NCBI RefSeq assembly: GCF_005083345.1
Contig: NZ_CP034888.1
Coordinates: 273,448 to 337,447, forward strand
Direction: 5' to 3'
DNA length: 64,000 nucleotides
From: Buchnera aphidicola (Aphis nasturtii)
Lineage (GTDB): Bacteria; Pseudomonadota; Gammaproteobacteria; Enterobacterales; Enterobacteriaceae
A model generated the notes under the pieces. It saw only the letters and a list, made by a program, of their open reading frames with translations. It was not told where the DNA came from and searched no databases. The position numbers and the translations under genes were made by a program. How positions within the stretch are numbered: the stretch's first letter is position 1; every line of letters starts with the position of its first letter. Below are positions 1-8,305 of the stretch, piece by piece.

Positions 1-506
<506 letters not shown>

Positions 507-563
507 AAAATATATACTTTTTTTTAAGTGCCCACACAAATTATCTAATAAAACTTTTTAGAA

Positions 564-640
564 AGGCTTGTAGCTCAGATGGTAAGAGCGCACCCCTGAT
601 AAGGGTGAGGTCGGTGGTTCAACTCCACTCAGGCCTACCA
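564..640 (+). tRNA. ileT: tRNA-Ile (anticodon GAU)
   Basis: A 77-base cloverleaf nearly identical to E. coli tRNA-Ile(GAU): acceptor AGGCTTG/AGGCCTA region, D arm around AGCTCAGATGGTAAGAGC, anticodon loop CTGATAA and T loop TTCAACT. The 3' CCA is encoded (638-640), unlike the other two tRNA genes here. It sits 57 bases after the 16S end, in the usual 16S-23S spacer position, so it is presumably cut from the 16S precursor. Confidence 0.97.
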
Positions 641-676
641 TATAAAACAAGCTATATAGACCATATAATATAATAT

Positions 677-749
677 GGGGCTATAGCTCAGCTGGGAGAG
701 CGCCTGCCTTGCACGCAGGAGGTCAGCGGTTCAATCCCGCTTAGCTCCA
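677..749 (+). tRNA. alaT: tRNA-Ala (anticodon UGC)
   Basis: A 73-base cloverleaf: acceptor GGGGCTA pairs with TAGCTCC, anticodon loop CTTGCAC (TGC), T arm AGCGG-TTCAATC-CCGCT, discriminator A at 749. CCA is not encoded (AAA follows), so it depends on CCA-adding enzyme. It is the last gene of the rRNA transcription unit here. Its 3' 19 bases (731-749) also encode, on the opposite strand, the last codons of gloB, so the transcript must end inside or just before the convergent gloB gene. Confidence 0.97.
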
Positions 750-1498
750 AAAATATCTTTATTTTTTCTTAAATAGCAAAATATTTCAAAATCATCTTTA
801 TTCTTTTCAAATCCCATAGAATTTTTTAAAAAATACTCATTTGTTCTTAAAAATATATTTATTTTTTTTTCATTATTAAGATAAAATGGAAATATATTTT
901 TTCTTAAAAATATTTTTTTCTGTACTTTTTTATAATAATGTTTAATATTTTTATCGTTTGGTAAAAAATACATAGAAAAAATCAAATTCGATAAAGTATA
1001 TTCATGAGAACAACACAAAATAGTATTGCCTGGAAATGATTTAATTAATTGAATAGAATTATACATACTTATATAATTATTTTGAAAAACTTTACCACAA
1101 CCAGCTGAAAAAATAGTATCCCCACAAAACAAATATGGTTTTAAGTAGTATGAAATATGACCTAATGTATGACCAGGTGTGGAAATAATATTAATATCTT
1201 TTTCTAATAAATGTATTTTATCTCCTCCTTGAATAATTTTATGAACATTAAATTTTTCTGTTTCTCGCGGACCAAAAACAATAATTTTAGGATATATTTT
1301 TAAAATTTTTTTTACTCCATCTGTGTGATCTTGGTGATTATGAGTAAGTAAAATAGCTTTAGGATTCCATTTTTTTTTAATAATTTTTTTTACTACAATT
1401 TTTGATACACCTGGATCAATAATGATACAAGAATTATTTTTATCATATAAAATCCAAATATAATTATTCTCTAGTGCTTTTATACTTGTTAAAATCAT
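731..1498 (-). CDS. gloB: Hydroxyacylglutathione hydrolase (glyoxalase II)
   Basis: Hydrolyses S-lactoylglutathione to lactate and glutathione, the second step of methylglyoxal detoxification in the cytoplasm. 255 residues against about 251 in E. coli. The metallo-beta-lactamase metal site THNHQDH lies near residue 53, with further conserved motifs TPGHTLGH and FCGDTIFSAGCG. The ATG start overlaps the rnhA stop in an ATGA, so the two are probably translated together. The E. coli protein ends shortly after the conserved LR-K-D-x-F segment; here no stop follows it, and five more codons (GAKRD) are read through the antisense of the tRNA-Ala 3' half before TGA at 731-733. Confidence 0.94.
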   Translation of the reverse strand: MILTSIKALENNYIWILYDKNNSCIIIDPGVSKIVVKKIIKKKWNPKAILLTHNHQDHTDGVKKILKIYPKIIVFGPRETEKFNVHKIIQGGDKIHLLEKDINIISTPGHTLGHISYYLKPYLFCGDTIFSAGCGKVFQNNYISMYNSIQLIKSFPGNTILCCSHEYTLSNLIFSMYFLPNDKNIKHYYKKVQKKIFLRKNIFPFYLNNEKKINIFLRTNEYFLKNSMGFEKNKDDFEIFCYLRKNKDIFGAKRD

Positions 1499-1986
1499 AA
1501 TTTTTTCTTCACTTTATTATAAAAAACTATTTCATAAAATTTATCTTGCATTGATGGATGATTTGCAGATTTTCGTGCAATTTTATCACATATTTCGTTT
1601 TCTAGATGACCAACATGCGCTTTTATCCAAAACCATGTAATGCAATGTTTTTTTAATAAATCATTAATACGTAACCATAAATCTATATTTTTTATTAATT
1701 TTTTATTATTTTTTTTCCATTTTTTTTCTTTCCACTTATGCATCCACTTTGTTACTCCTTGCTGGACATATTTACTGTCTGTAAAAATTTCAACTATACA
1801 AGATTGCTTTAAAAATTCTAGTCCTGATATTACACCTATAAGCTCCATTCTATTATTAGTAGTTAAAAAAAATCCTGAAGTTAGTATTTTTTCAGTTTCT
1901 TTGTAACGTAATATAGTTGCATATCCACCCGAACCTGGATTTCCTAAACAAGAACCATCTGTAAACATTTTTACTAATTTTAACAT
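1495..1986 (-). CDS. rnhA: Ribonuclease HI
   Basis: Cuts the RNA strand of RNA-DNA hybrids, removing primers and R-loops. 163 residues against 155 in E. coli, aligning from the first residue. The acidic catalytic set is present: D10 in FTDGSC, E48 in NNRMEL, D70 in FTDSKYV and D134 in ENEICD. It is divergent from dnaQ with only 36 bases between the two start codons, an arrangement shared with E. coli. Its stop overlaps the gloB start by four bases; E. coli has yafS between these genes, absent here. Confidence 0.97.
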   Translation of the reverse strand: MLKLVKMFTDGSCLGNPGSGGYATILRYKETEKILTSGFFLTTNNRMELIGVISGLEFLKQSCIVEIFTDSKYVQQGVTKWMHKWKEKKWKKNNKKLIKNIDLWLRINDLLKKHCITWFWIKAHVGHLENEICDKIARKSANHPSMQDKFYEIVFYNKVKKKL

Positions 1987-2022
1987 TATATTAAATATTC
2001 CAAAAGATTAGTTAAATTAAAA

Positions 2023-2730
2023 ATGACAAATAATAAAAAAAGAACAATTGTATTAGATACTGAAACTACTGGTATGAATAATTTTAAAAAACCTTTTATT
2101 AATCATAGAATTATTGAAATTGGAGCTGTTGAAATTATTAATCGTCGTTTTACAGGAAATAATTTTCATGTATATATTCAACCTAATAGATCAATTGATT
2201 CAGAAGCTTTTAAAATTCATGGGATTAGCAATAATTTTTTATTAGATAAACCCTTGTTTAAAAATATAGCCAAAAAATTTTTTAAATATATTCAAAATTC
2301 ACAGTTAGTTATTCATAATGCATCATTTGATATAGGATTTATAAATCAAGAATTTTCTCTATTAAAAAATCAAGTAATAGACATATCAAAGTTTTGTTAT
2401 ATTATTGATACTTTAAAAATTGCAAGAAAATTATTTCCTGGAAAAAAAAATACATTAGATGCACTTTGCAATCGATATAAGATAAAAAATTCTCATAGAG
2501 TTTTACATGGCGCTCTTTTAGATTCTTTTTTGCTAGGAAAATTATATCTTTTAATGACTAGTGGTCAAGAATCTATGTCATTTTATAATGATATTGAAAA
2601 TATAAAAAATTTTGAATCTTGTGGCAAATTAATAATAAATAAAAAAAAATCTTTAAAAATATTAAAAGCAAATTCAGAAGAATTAAAACTTCATACAAAA
2701 TATATAAATTATATAAAAGCTAGAAAATAA
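2023..2730 (+). CDS. dnaQ: DNA polymerase III epsilon subunit (proofreading 3'-5' exonuclease)
   Basis: Proofreading subunit of the replicative polymerase. 235 residues against 243 in E. coli. DEDDh motifs are in order: ExoI LDTETTGMN with D12 and E14, ExoII around HNASFDIGF, ExoIII HGALLDS. The C-terminal tail that binds the alpha subunit is present but divergent and lysine-rich. It contains intact in-frame A9 runs (2452-2460 and 2641-2649). The start is ATG at 2023, in the short divergent spacer with rnhA. Confidence 0.96.
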   Translation: MTNNKKRTIVLDTETTGMNNFKKPFINHRIIEIGAVEIINRRFTGNNFHVYIQPNRSIDSEAFKIHGISNNFLLDKPLFKNIAKKFFKYIQNSQLVIHNASFDIGFINQEFSLLKNQVIDISKFCYIIDTLKIARKLFPGKKNTLDALCNRYKIKNSHRVLHGALLDSFLLGKLYLLMTSGQESMSFYNDIENIKNFESCGKLIINKKKSLKILKANSEELKLHTKYINYIKARK

Positions 2731-2774
2731 AAAATATTTTTAGAAATTAAATATTAATAACTATAAAAAGATCA

Positions 2775-2803
2775 TTGACTGATTTTTTTAAAATATGTAC
2801 AAT
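2775..2803 (+). promoter_or_regulatory. Sigma-70 type promoter for tRNA-Asp
   Basis: TTGACT at 2775-2780 and TACAAT at 2798-2803 are separated by exactly 17 bases, one mismatch each from TTGACA/TATAAT. The predicted start near 2810 lies a few bases before the mature tRNA at 2819. This is the cleanest promoter in the window. It may also supply gmhA, which starts 36 bases after the tRNA. Confidence 0.8.
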
Positions 2804-2818
2804 AATAGAAGTATAAAA

Positions 2819-2892
2819 GGTGCGGTAGTTCAGTTGGTTAGAATACTGGCCTGTCACGCCGGGGGTCGCGGGTTCGAATCCCGTCCGCACCG
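2819..2892 (+). tRNA. aspV: tRNA-Asp (anticodon GUC)
   Basis: A 74-base cloverleaf: acceptor GGTGCGG pairs with CCGCACC, anticodon loop CTGTCAC (GTC), T arm CGGG-TTCGAATC-CCG, discriminator G at 2892. CCA is not encoded (AAA follows). The place after dnaQ matches E. coli aspV. The GC-rich cloverleaf stands out sharply from its AT-rich flanks. Confidence 0.97.
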
Positions 2893-2928
2893 AAAAAAAT
2901 TTTTATCTTTTTAACATAAGTTATAAAA

Positions 2929-3507
2929 ATGTATAAAAAAATTATTTTTTTTGAATTAAATATTTCATTAAATGTATTAAAAAATTTTTTAGAAAATAAA
3001 GATCAAATAAAAAATATTGAAAAGTCCGCTATTTTAATTTCCGAAGCATTTAAAAACAAAAAAAAAGTAATTGCCTGTGGAAATGGAGGCTCCCATTGTG
3101 ATTCTATGCATTTTGCAGAAGAACTCACAGGTCTTTATAGAGAAAAAAGATCAGGATATCCAGCAATTGCTATTTCCGATACAAGTCATATTTCTGCAAT
3201 AGGCAATGATTTTGGATACGATTATGTTTTTTCACGTTATATAGAAAGCGTAGGAAATTCTAGTGATATATTATTAGCTATTTCTACATCAGGTAATTCC
3301 AAAAATATTATTAATGCAATAAAAGCAGCTCGAAAAAAAGAAATGAAAATAATTGTTTTAACAGGAAATGACGGAGGAAAAATTAAAAAATTATCTGATA
3401 TAGAAATATGCGTACCATATTATGGTTACTCAGATCGAATACAAGAAATGCATATTAAAATTATTCATATATTAATCTTAATTATTGAAAAAGAAATGAA
3501 CAAATAA
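2929..3507 (+). CDS. gmhA: Phosphoheptose isomerase (sedoheptulose 7-phosphate isomerase)
   Basis: Converts sedoheptulose 7-phosphate to D-glycero-D-manno-heptose 7-phosphate, first step toward the heptose of the LPS core. 192 residues, the same length as E. coli GmhA and collinear. SIS-domain motifs are [16 protein letters not shown] (about residues 53-68) and STSGNS near 120; the C-terminal region with HIKIIHILI is intact. It follows tRNA-Asp and precedes gpt, as in the contracted E. coli order. Its intact state is notable because Buchnera is generally thought to lack a full LPS pathway. Confidence 0.95.
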   Translation: MYKKIIFFELNISLNVLKNFLENKDQIKNIEKSAILISEAFKNKKKVIACGNGGSHCDSMHFAEELTGLYREKRSGYPAIAISDTSHISAIGNDFGYDYVFSRYIESVGNSSDILLAISTSGNSKNIINAIKAARKKEMKIIVLTGNDGGKIKKLSDIEICVPYYGYSDRIQEMHIKIIHILILIIEKEMNK

Positions 3508-3607
3508 ATTAATCAATAATTTTATTTCAATATTTTAACATCCTAAAATAACTACACATTATTTCCACTTTTCTAATAAATACTATTTTATAGTTTTGGA
3601 ATTTTTT

Positions 3608-4072
3608 ATGAGTGAGAAATATATTGTCACTTGGGATATGCTTCAGATTTATACTAGAAAGTTAGCTAGTCGATTGATTAAAATAAATTCATGGGATGGC
3701 ATTATTGCCGTTAGCAGAGGTGGTTTAGTTCCTGCTTCTTTATTAGCAAGAGAATTAAGTATTCGATATGTTGATACAATCTGTATTGCAAGTTATAATT
3801 ATAATTGTTTGCAAAAAAATAGAAAAATTATAAAAAAAACAAAAATTAATGATGAAAAAATTATTGTAGTAGACGATCTTGTAGATACAGGTGGAACTGC
3901 AAATATTATTCGATCTTTATATCCAAAAGCATACTTTGTGACTATTTTTGCAAAACCTATGGGTAAATTATTAGTAGATGATTATATTATTGATGTCGAT
4001 CAAAATATCTGGATCGAACAACCTTGGGATATGTCAATATCTTACACCCCCCCTCTTATTAAAAAAAAATAA
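3608..4072 (+). CDS. gpt: Xanthine-guanine phosphoribosyltransferase
   Basis: Salvages guanine and xanthine to GMP and XMP using PRPP. 154 residues against 152 in E. coli. The PRPP-binding loop [12 protein letters not shown] and the N-terminal block [12 protein letters not shown] are conserved. I place the start at ATG 3608, seven bases after a GGA Shine-Dalgarno (3598-3600), because E. coli Gpt begins at the same point; an in-frame ATG at 3596 would add four residues. In a genome with little de novo purine synthesis this enzyme probably uses host-derived guanine. Confidence 0.95.
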   Translation: MSEKYIVTWDMLQIYTRKLASRLIKINSWDGIIAVSRGGLVPASLLARELSIRYVDTICIASYNYNCLQKNRKIIKKTKINDEKIIVVDDLVDTGGTANIIRSLYPKAYFVTIFAKPMGKLLVDDYIIDVDQNIWIEQPWDMSISYTPPLIKKK

Positions 4073-4163
4073 AATATTTTCAATTTATTATTTTTAAAAT
4101 TTTTAGTAAATTTTTATCAAGATAATTAGCATATTTATAAAAATGTATAAAAAGGATATGTTT

Positions 4164-4733
4164 ATGACAAATGAAAAAAAAATAAACAACGAAATAATAA
4201 GCGATGTAAATACAAAAGAAGTTTTAAATGATACAAACAATGAAAATAATTTAACTAATACTTTAGAAAATCAATTAAAAATATCTGAAGAAAAAATAAA
4301 AGAGCTAATTTTACAGCAAAATCAAGAGGTATTAAAAGTAACAAATCGATTAAAAAAAGAAATTAAAAAATATCAAAAATTTTCTTTAGAAAATTTAATT
4401 GTTGAATTTCTTTCAATTACAGATAACATTGAACGCGCTTTTACTTTAATACAACAAAAAAAAGAAAATATATATATTGAAATTTTAAATAATATTGAAA
4501 AAATTCTTTCTTTAATAAAAAATATGTTTATTCAATTTCAAGTATCTAAAATAAGTGATATAAAAGTTGTGTTTAATCCTAATATTCATCAAGCTATATC
4601 GATTAGATGTGATAATACAATTGAACCTAATAAAATACTTGAAGTTATGCAATCTGGTTATATCATGTATAATACTCGTTTATTACGTCCAGCAATGGTA
4701 GTAGTATCAAAAAACAGTATGAATAATTCTTGA
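4164..4733 (+). CDS. grpE: GrpE nucleotide exchange factor
   Basis: Releases ADP from DnaK in the Hsp70 cycle. About 189 residues from ATG 4164, which has an AAGGA Shine-Dalgarno (4152-4156) seven bases upstream; ATG 4143 in the same frame would add seven residues. A long lysine- and glutamate-rich coiled coil (about residues 35-120) is followed by the beta domain with FNPNIHQAISI, VMQSGY and RPAMVVVSK. Its position beside rnfH and smpB matches the single E. coli grpE. Some Buchnera genomes are known to carry two grpE genes; whether a second exists here cannot be seen. Confidence 0.92.
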   Translation: MTNEKKINNEIISDVNTKEVLNDTNNENNLTNTLENQLKISEEKIKELILQQNQEVLKVTNRLKKEIKKYQKFSLENLIVEFLSITDNIERAFTLIQQKKENIYIEILNNIEKILSLIKNMFIQFQVSKISDIKVVFNPNIHQAISIRCDNTIEPNKILEVMQSGYIMYNTRLLRPAMVVVSKNSMNNS

Positions 4734-4744
4734 AAAATTAAAAA

Positions 4745-4762
4745 TACAATTTTTTAATTGTA
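4745..4762. terminator. Hairpin between convergent grpE and rnfH
   Basis: TACAATT and AATTGTA (7-bp stem, TTTT loop) lie between the stop codons of two convergent genes. A bidirectional terminator is plausible, but the stem is AT-rich and no long T run follows on either strand. Confidence 0.35.
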
Positions 4763-4809
4763 ATAGTACTAAAAATTAAATATTATTTTCTTTCATCTAT
4801 ATGAAATTT

Positions 4810-5106
4810 TTAATTTTTAAATAATTTTTTTAAAGAATAATACTTATTTCTTCTTCTTTCTTTTGGATCTATTATTAAATTTCTATAAATTTCAATTCGA
4901 TCTCCATTTTTTATTTTTTTGTTTAAATGAACTAATTTATTATAAATACCGACATTATTTTTATAAAATTGTATATTTTTTACTATACTAAGTATATTCG
5001 AAGCCAATATAGCATCTTTTACAGTTGAATTAGATTTTATATACACTTTTCTAATATATTGTATGTCTGATAACGCATAAATGATTGTGACTTGAATCAT
5101 ATTCAT
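4810..5106 (-). CDS. rnfH: RnfH family protein (UPF0125, ubiquitin-like fold)
   Basis: 98 residues, collinear with E. coli RnfH (96). Matching blocks are the N-terminal [12 protein letters not shown], the central [13 protein letters not shown], and the C-terminal [19 protein letters not shown]. The biochemical role of the family is not established; the fold resembles ThiS/MoaD, without the terminal Gly-Gly. In E. coli it sits between bamE and ratA, next to smpB; bamE and ratA are not here. It is oriented against both grpE and smpB, as in E. coli relative to smpB. Confidence 0.9.
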   Translation of the reverse strand: MNMIQVTIIYALSDIQYIRKVYIKSNSTVKDAILASNILSIVKNIQFYKNNVGIYNKLVHLNKKIKNGDRIEIYRNLIIDPKERRRNKYYSLKKLFKN

Positions 5107-5219
5107 AAAAATTTTAATTTTTATATTATTTATAAAAAATTTATTAACATAATTTTTTTAAAAAATCAATTTATATTAATTAAAAAAATCAAATCAATTT
5201 CTTTGGATTATATCCAACT

Positions 5220-5699
5220 ATGTTAAATAAAAAAAAGTATAATTTACAATCTCCTATTTTTTGCATAAATAAAAAAGCACATTATAATTACTTTATAGAA
5301 GAAGTTTTTCAATCAGGTTTAGTTTTAAAAGGATGGGAAATTAAATCGATTAGATTAGGAAAAATTAATATTTCTGAAAGTTATATTAGCAATTTTTCAG
5401 ATGAAATGTATCTGTGTAATGCTATTATTCAACCTTTACAAACAGCTTCAAATCATTTATTTTATAATCCTACAAGAAAAAGAAAATTACTTTTACATAA
5501 AAATGAAATCAAATATTTGTCTATAAAAAAAAATCAAATAGGTTACACCTTAATTTCACTTTCTTTATTATGGAAAAAATCTTGGTGCAAATTAAGTTTT
5601 GGATTAGCTAAGGGAAAAAATAAAGTGGATAAAAGAGAAGAAGAAAAACAAAATACATGGAAAAAAGAAAAATTAAGAATACTTAAAAAACTAAGATGA
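5220..5699 (+). CDS. smpB: SsrA-binding protein
   Basis: Binds tmRNA and carries it to stalled ribosomes in trans-translation. 159 residues against 160 in E. coli. Conserved segments are HYNYFIEEVFQSGLVLKGWE near the N-terminus, NPTRKRKLLLHKNE in the middle and GLAKGKNKVDKRE near the C-terminus, followed by the basic tail. E. coli has ssrA immediately downstream, whereas here tadA begins 15 bases after the stop, so tmRNA must be encoded elsewhere. Confidence 0.96.
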   Translation: MLNKKKYNLQSPIFCINKKAHYNYFIEEVFQSGLVLKGWEIKSIRLGKINISESYISNFSDEMYLCNAIIQPLQTASNHLFYNPTRKRKLLLHKNEIKYLSIKKNQIGYTLISLSLLWKKSWCKLSFGLAKGKNKVDKREEEKQNTWKKEKLRILKKLR

Positions 5700-5714
5700 T
5701 AAATTAAAAATTTT

Positions 5715-6170
5715 ATGATATCTAAAAATGATGAATATTGGATGAAAATTGCTTTAAAACATGCACATTATGCTGAAAAAAAAGGAGAAATACCTATAGG
5801 AGCAATATTAGTTTTAAAGGAAAAAATTATTGGACAGGGATGGAATAGTTCAGTTATTAACAATGATCCTACTGCTCATGCTGAAATTATAGCTTTACGT
5901 CAAGCTGGAAAAATAATAAAAAATTACAGACTAAATAATACTACATTATATGTTACATTGCAACCTTGTATAATGTGTTTTGGAGCAATTATACATAGTC
6001 GTATTGAAAGATTAGTATTTGGAGCTAGTTATAAAAAAGATAAAAAATGTCCTTTTAAAGACATTTTTTTTGATTTGCAAAAAAAATATAAATTTAAAGT
6101 ACAAAAAAATATTATGGAATTTCAGTGCGCTCAAATATTAATTAATTTTTTTAAAAATAAAAGAAAGTAA
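5715..6170 (+). CDS. tadA: tRNA-specific adenosine deaminase
   Basis: Converts A34 to inosine in the anticodon of tRNA-Arg(ACG). 151 residues against 167 in E. coli, mostly through a shorter C-terminus. The zinc and catalytic motifs are HAE (in [12 protein letters not shown]) and PCIMC (in [10 protein letters not shown]). It follows smpB by 15 bases and runs convergently toward acpS, with 13 bases between their stops. Confidence 0.95.
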   Translation: MISKNDEYWMKIALKHAHYAEKKGEIPIGAILVLKEKIIGQGWNSSVINNDPTAHAEIIALRQAGKIIKNYRLNNTTLYVTLQPCIMCFGAIIHSRIERLVFGASYKKDKKCPFKDIFFDLQKKYKFKVQKNIMEFQCAQILINFFKNKRK

Positions 6171-6183
6171 TTGAGTTAACTAG

Positions 6184-6564
6184 TTAGCTTTCTAAAATTA
6201 CTATAGCATGTGCATATAGCTTTTGATCAGTTATACTAACATGTATAAATTTACATTTTTTTTCTTTAAATTTTTGAAGAGCATAATCTAAAAAACGAAA
6301 ATTTGGTTTTCCTAAAGAATTATTATATAATTCCAACTGATTAAAAGTTATTCTATTGCTGATACCTGTTCCTAATGCTTTAGCAGCAGCCTCCTTAGCT
6401 GCAAATTTTTTTGCAATAAAATTAATTTTATTTTGAGATTTTATATATTCTTTCCATTCTTTTATAGATAAAATCTTTTTAGCTAACTTATTTCCAAATT
6501 TAAAAAAAATTTTTTTAATACGTTCGATTTCTACGATATCAATTCCTATACCTATAATAGACAT
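6184..6564 (-). CDS. acpS: Holo-[acyl-carrier-protein] synthase
   Basis: Transfers phosphopantetheine from CoA to apo-ACP. From ATG 6564 the protein has 126 residues, exactly the E. coli length; a TTG codon just upstream (6567) is less likely. Motifs are GIGIDIVEIERI (D8 region, magnesium) and FAAKEAAAKALGTGI. In E. coli it ends the lepA-lepB-rnc-era-recO-pdxJ-acpS row; recO and pdxJ are missing, replaced by 124 bases of AT-rich spacer. Confidence 0.95.
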   Translation of the reverse strand: MSIIGIGIDIVEIERIKKIFFKFGNKLAKKILSIKEWKEYIKSQNKINFIAKKFAAKEAAAKALGTGISNRITFNQLELYNNSLGKPNFRFLDYALQKFKEKKCKFIHVSITDQKLYAHAIVILES

Positions 6565-6688
6565 CAATTTGATTCCTTCTAATGTTCTAAAATTAAAAAA
6601 AATAATTTTATTTTTAAAATTAGTTAAAATCTTTTAAGTATTTTAACTAATTTTAAAAAATAAAGTTATTTTTTTAACATTTTTAAAT

Positions 6689-7507
6689 TTATACGTTTTC
6701 TCTTACCCATATTAATAAATGTACTTTTTTATTATTTTCTTGTTCTAGATAATACCTAGATGACATACTAATTTTTTTAATCATTTCGCCTTGATTGCCA
6801 ATAACAATTTTTTTTTGTCTTTTGTTCTCCACACAAATAATTGCATTAATATGTATTTTTTTTGTATTATATTTAATTGATTCAATTTTTACTTTTAATA
6901 TTGATGGCAATTCATTTCTTAAAAAAAATATTAATTGTTTTCGAATAATTTCAGATATAGAAAATTCAAAAGAATTTGTAGTAATATAATTTTTAGGAAA
7001 AATATGTTTATTTTTTGGTAAATATTTTTTTACGACTTTTTCTAGTGTAATAACATTTTGTTTTTTCTTTACTGAAATTGGAATAATTTCTGTTGAATTA
7101 GTTTTTTTTGAAAGTATTTTAATATAGGATAAAATATAATTTTTATTTAACAATTGATCCATTTTATTAATTGCATAGATTATTGGAATATTCATTATTT
7201 TAATTTTATTATAAATAATTTCATCTTCTTTTTTCCATATATTTCGATCTATAACAAATATAATTAAATTTGTATTTTTTATTATTTTTAAGTTTTTTAT
7301 ATCATGATAGTATACTCCAGGTGTATCTATATAAATAGATTGATAATTTTCATTATTCTTAATACCTATAATATTAAATTGTGTTGTATTTTTCTTTTTT
7401 GATGTAATAGAAATATTTTTTCCAACTATTTCATTAATTAAAGTTGATTTTCCAACATTCGGTCTTCCGATAATAGTTATATATCCGCAATATTCTTGTG
7501 TTTTCAC
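6689..7507 (-). CDS. era: GTPase Era, C-terminally shortened
   Basis: Small-subunit assembly GTPase that binds the 3' end of 16S rRNA. 272 residues against 301 in E. coli. GTPase motifs are GRPNVGKS (G1), DTPG (G3) and NKMD (G4); the KH domain carries [11 protein letters not shown]. The segment after DTPG (switch II helix) is about nine residues shorter, and the protein stops after LLIWVREN, losing roughly the last 19 residues of the E. coli tail. No other frame downstream resembles that tail. The start is GTG at 7507, overlapping the rnc stop as GTGA. Confidence 0.93.
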   Translation of the reverse strand: MKTQEYCGYITIIGRPNVGKSTLINEIVGKNISITSKKKNTTQFNIIGIKNNENYQSIYIDTPGVYYHDIKNLKIIKNTNLIIFVIDRNIWKKEDEIIYNKIKIMNIPIIYAINKMDQLLNKNYILSYIKILSKKTNSTEIIPISVKKKQNVITLEKVVKKYLPKNKHIFPKNYITTNSFEFSISEIIRKQLIFFLRNELPSILKVKIESIKYNTKKIHINAIICVENKRQKKIVIGNQGEMIKKISMSSRYYLEQENNKKVHLLIWVRENV

Positions 7508-8184
7508 TCTACACCTAACTGAATTAATGCTTTTTTAGCTGCATTTTGTTCTGCTTTTCTTCTACTTGTGCCTTTACCAATAAACATTTTTGAATTAATA
7601 CTGATTTCGCAATGGATAGTAAATAGTTGATTATGAGCTTCTCCGCACACCTTTACTATAAAATATGTGGGTAATGATAAATGTTTAGATTGCAAATATT
7701 CTTGTAATCTTGTTTTTGGATCTTTTTGCGTATCTCCCGGGCTTATTTTTTCTAAACGTTTTTCATACCATTTAAGTATTAGTTCTTCTACTGTTTTAAT
7801 ATTACTATCTAAATAAATACTTCCAATTAAAGCTTCTACTGTATTTGCTAAAATAGATTCACGTCGAAAACCCCCGCTTTTTAGTTCTCCCTGACCTAAT
7901 TTTAGGTATTCTCCTAAATCAAATTCATATGCTATTTCTGCTAAAGTATTTCCTCGAACTAAAGTCGCTCTCATACGACTCATATCTCCTTCGTTAATAT
8001 ATGGAAAATGTTGATATAAAGCATTAGCAATTACAAAACTTAATATAGAATCGCCTAAAAACTCAAGTCTTTCATTATGGTTACTACTTGCACTACGATG
8101 TGTAAGTGCTTGTTTTAATAATTCTTTTTGATTAAAAGTATATCCTAATACTTCCTGTATTTTATTTGTTACGATATGGTTCAT
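7504..8184 (-). CDS. rnc: Ribonuclease III
   Basis: Double-strand-specific endonuclease that processes rRNA precursors and some mRNAs. 226 residues, identical in length to E. coli. The catalytic signature [11 protein letters not shown] is near residue 38, and the C-terminal dsRNA-binding domain with [18 protein letters not shown] is intact. It overlaps era by four bases and lies 121 bases after lepB, keeping the E. coli lepB-rnc-era order. 16S and 23S rRNA come from separate transcripts in this lineage, so its rRNA substrates differ from those of E. coli. Confidence 0.97.
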   Translation of the reverse strand: MNHIVTNKIQEVLGYTFNQKELLKQALTHRSASSNHNERLEFLGDSILSFVIANALYQHFPYINEGDMSRMRATLVRGNTLAEIAYEFDLGEYLKLGQGELKSGGFRRESILANTVEALIGSIYLDSNIKTVEELILKWYEKRLEKISPGDTQKDPKTRLQEYLQSKHLSLPTYFIVKVCGEAHNQLFTIHCEISINSKMFIGKGTSRRKAEQNAAKKALIQLGVE

Positions 8185-8305
8185 GTTATACCAATTTCAA
8201 CGAGATTTTAATTGATTTGTATATATAACAGGAAAAACAGTAAAATTTGATAGAATTAAAAAAAACATTTTAAAATTTATTAGATTAATATTATATAATT
8301 TGTTT

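Noticed and set aside
5700-5714. tmRNA (ssrA) expected next to smpB
   Set aside because: Only 15 bases separate smpB and tadA, and no GC-rich tmRNA ends are visible nearby.
6568-6688. Frameshift that would restore the Era C-terminal tail, or a pdxJ/recO remnant
   Set aside because: None of the frames past the era stop resembles the tail or those proteins.
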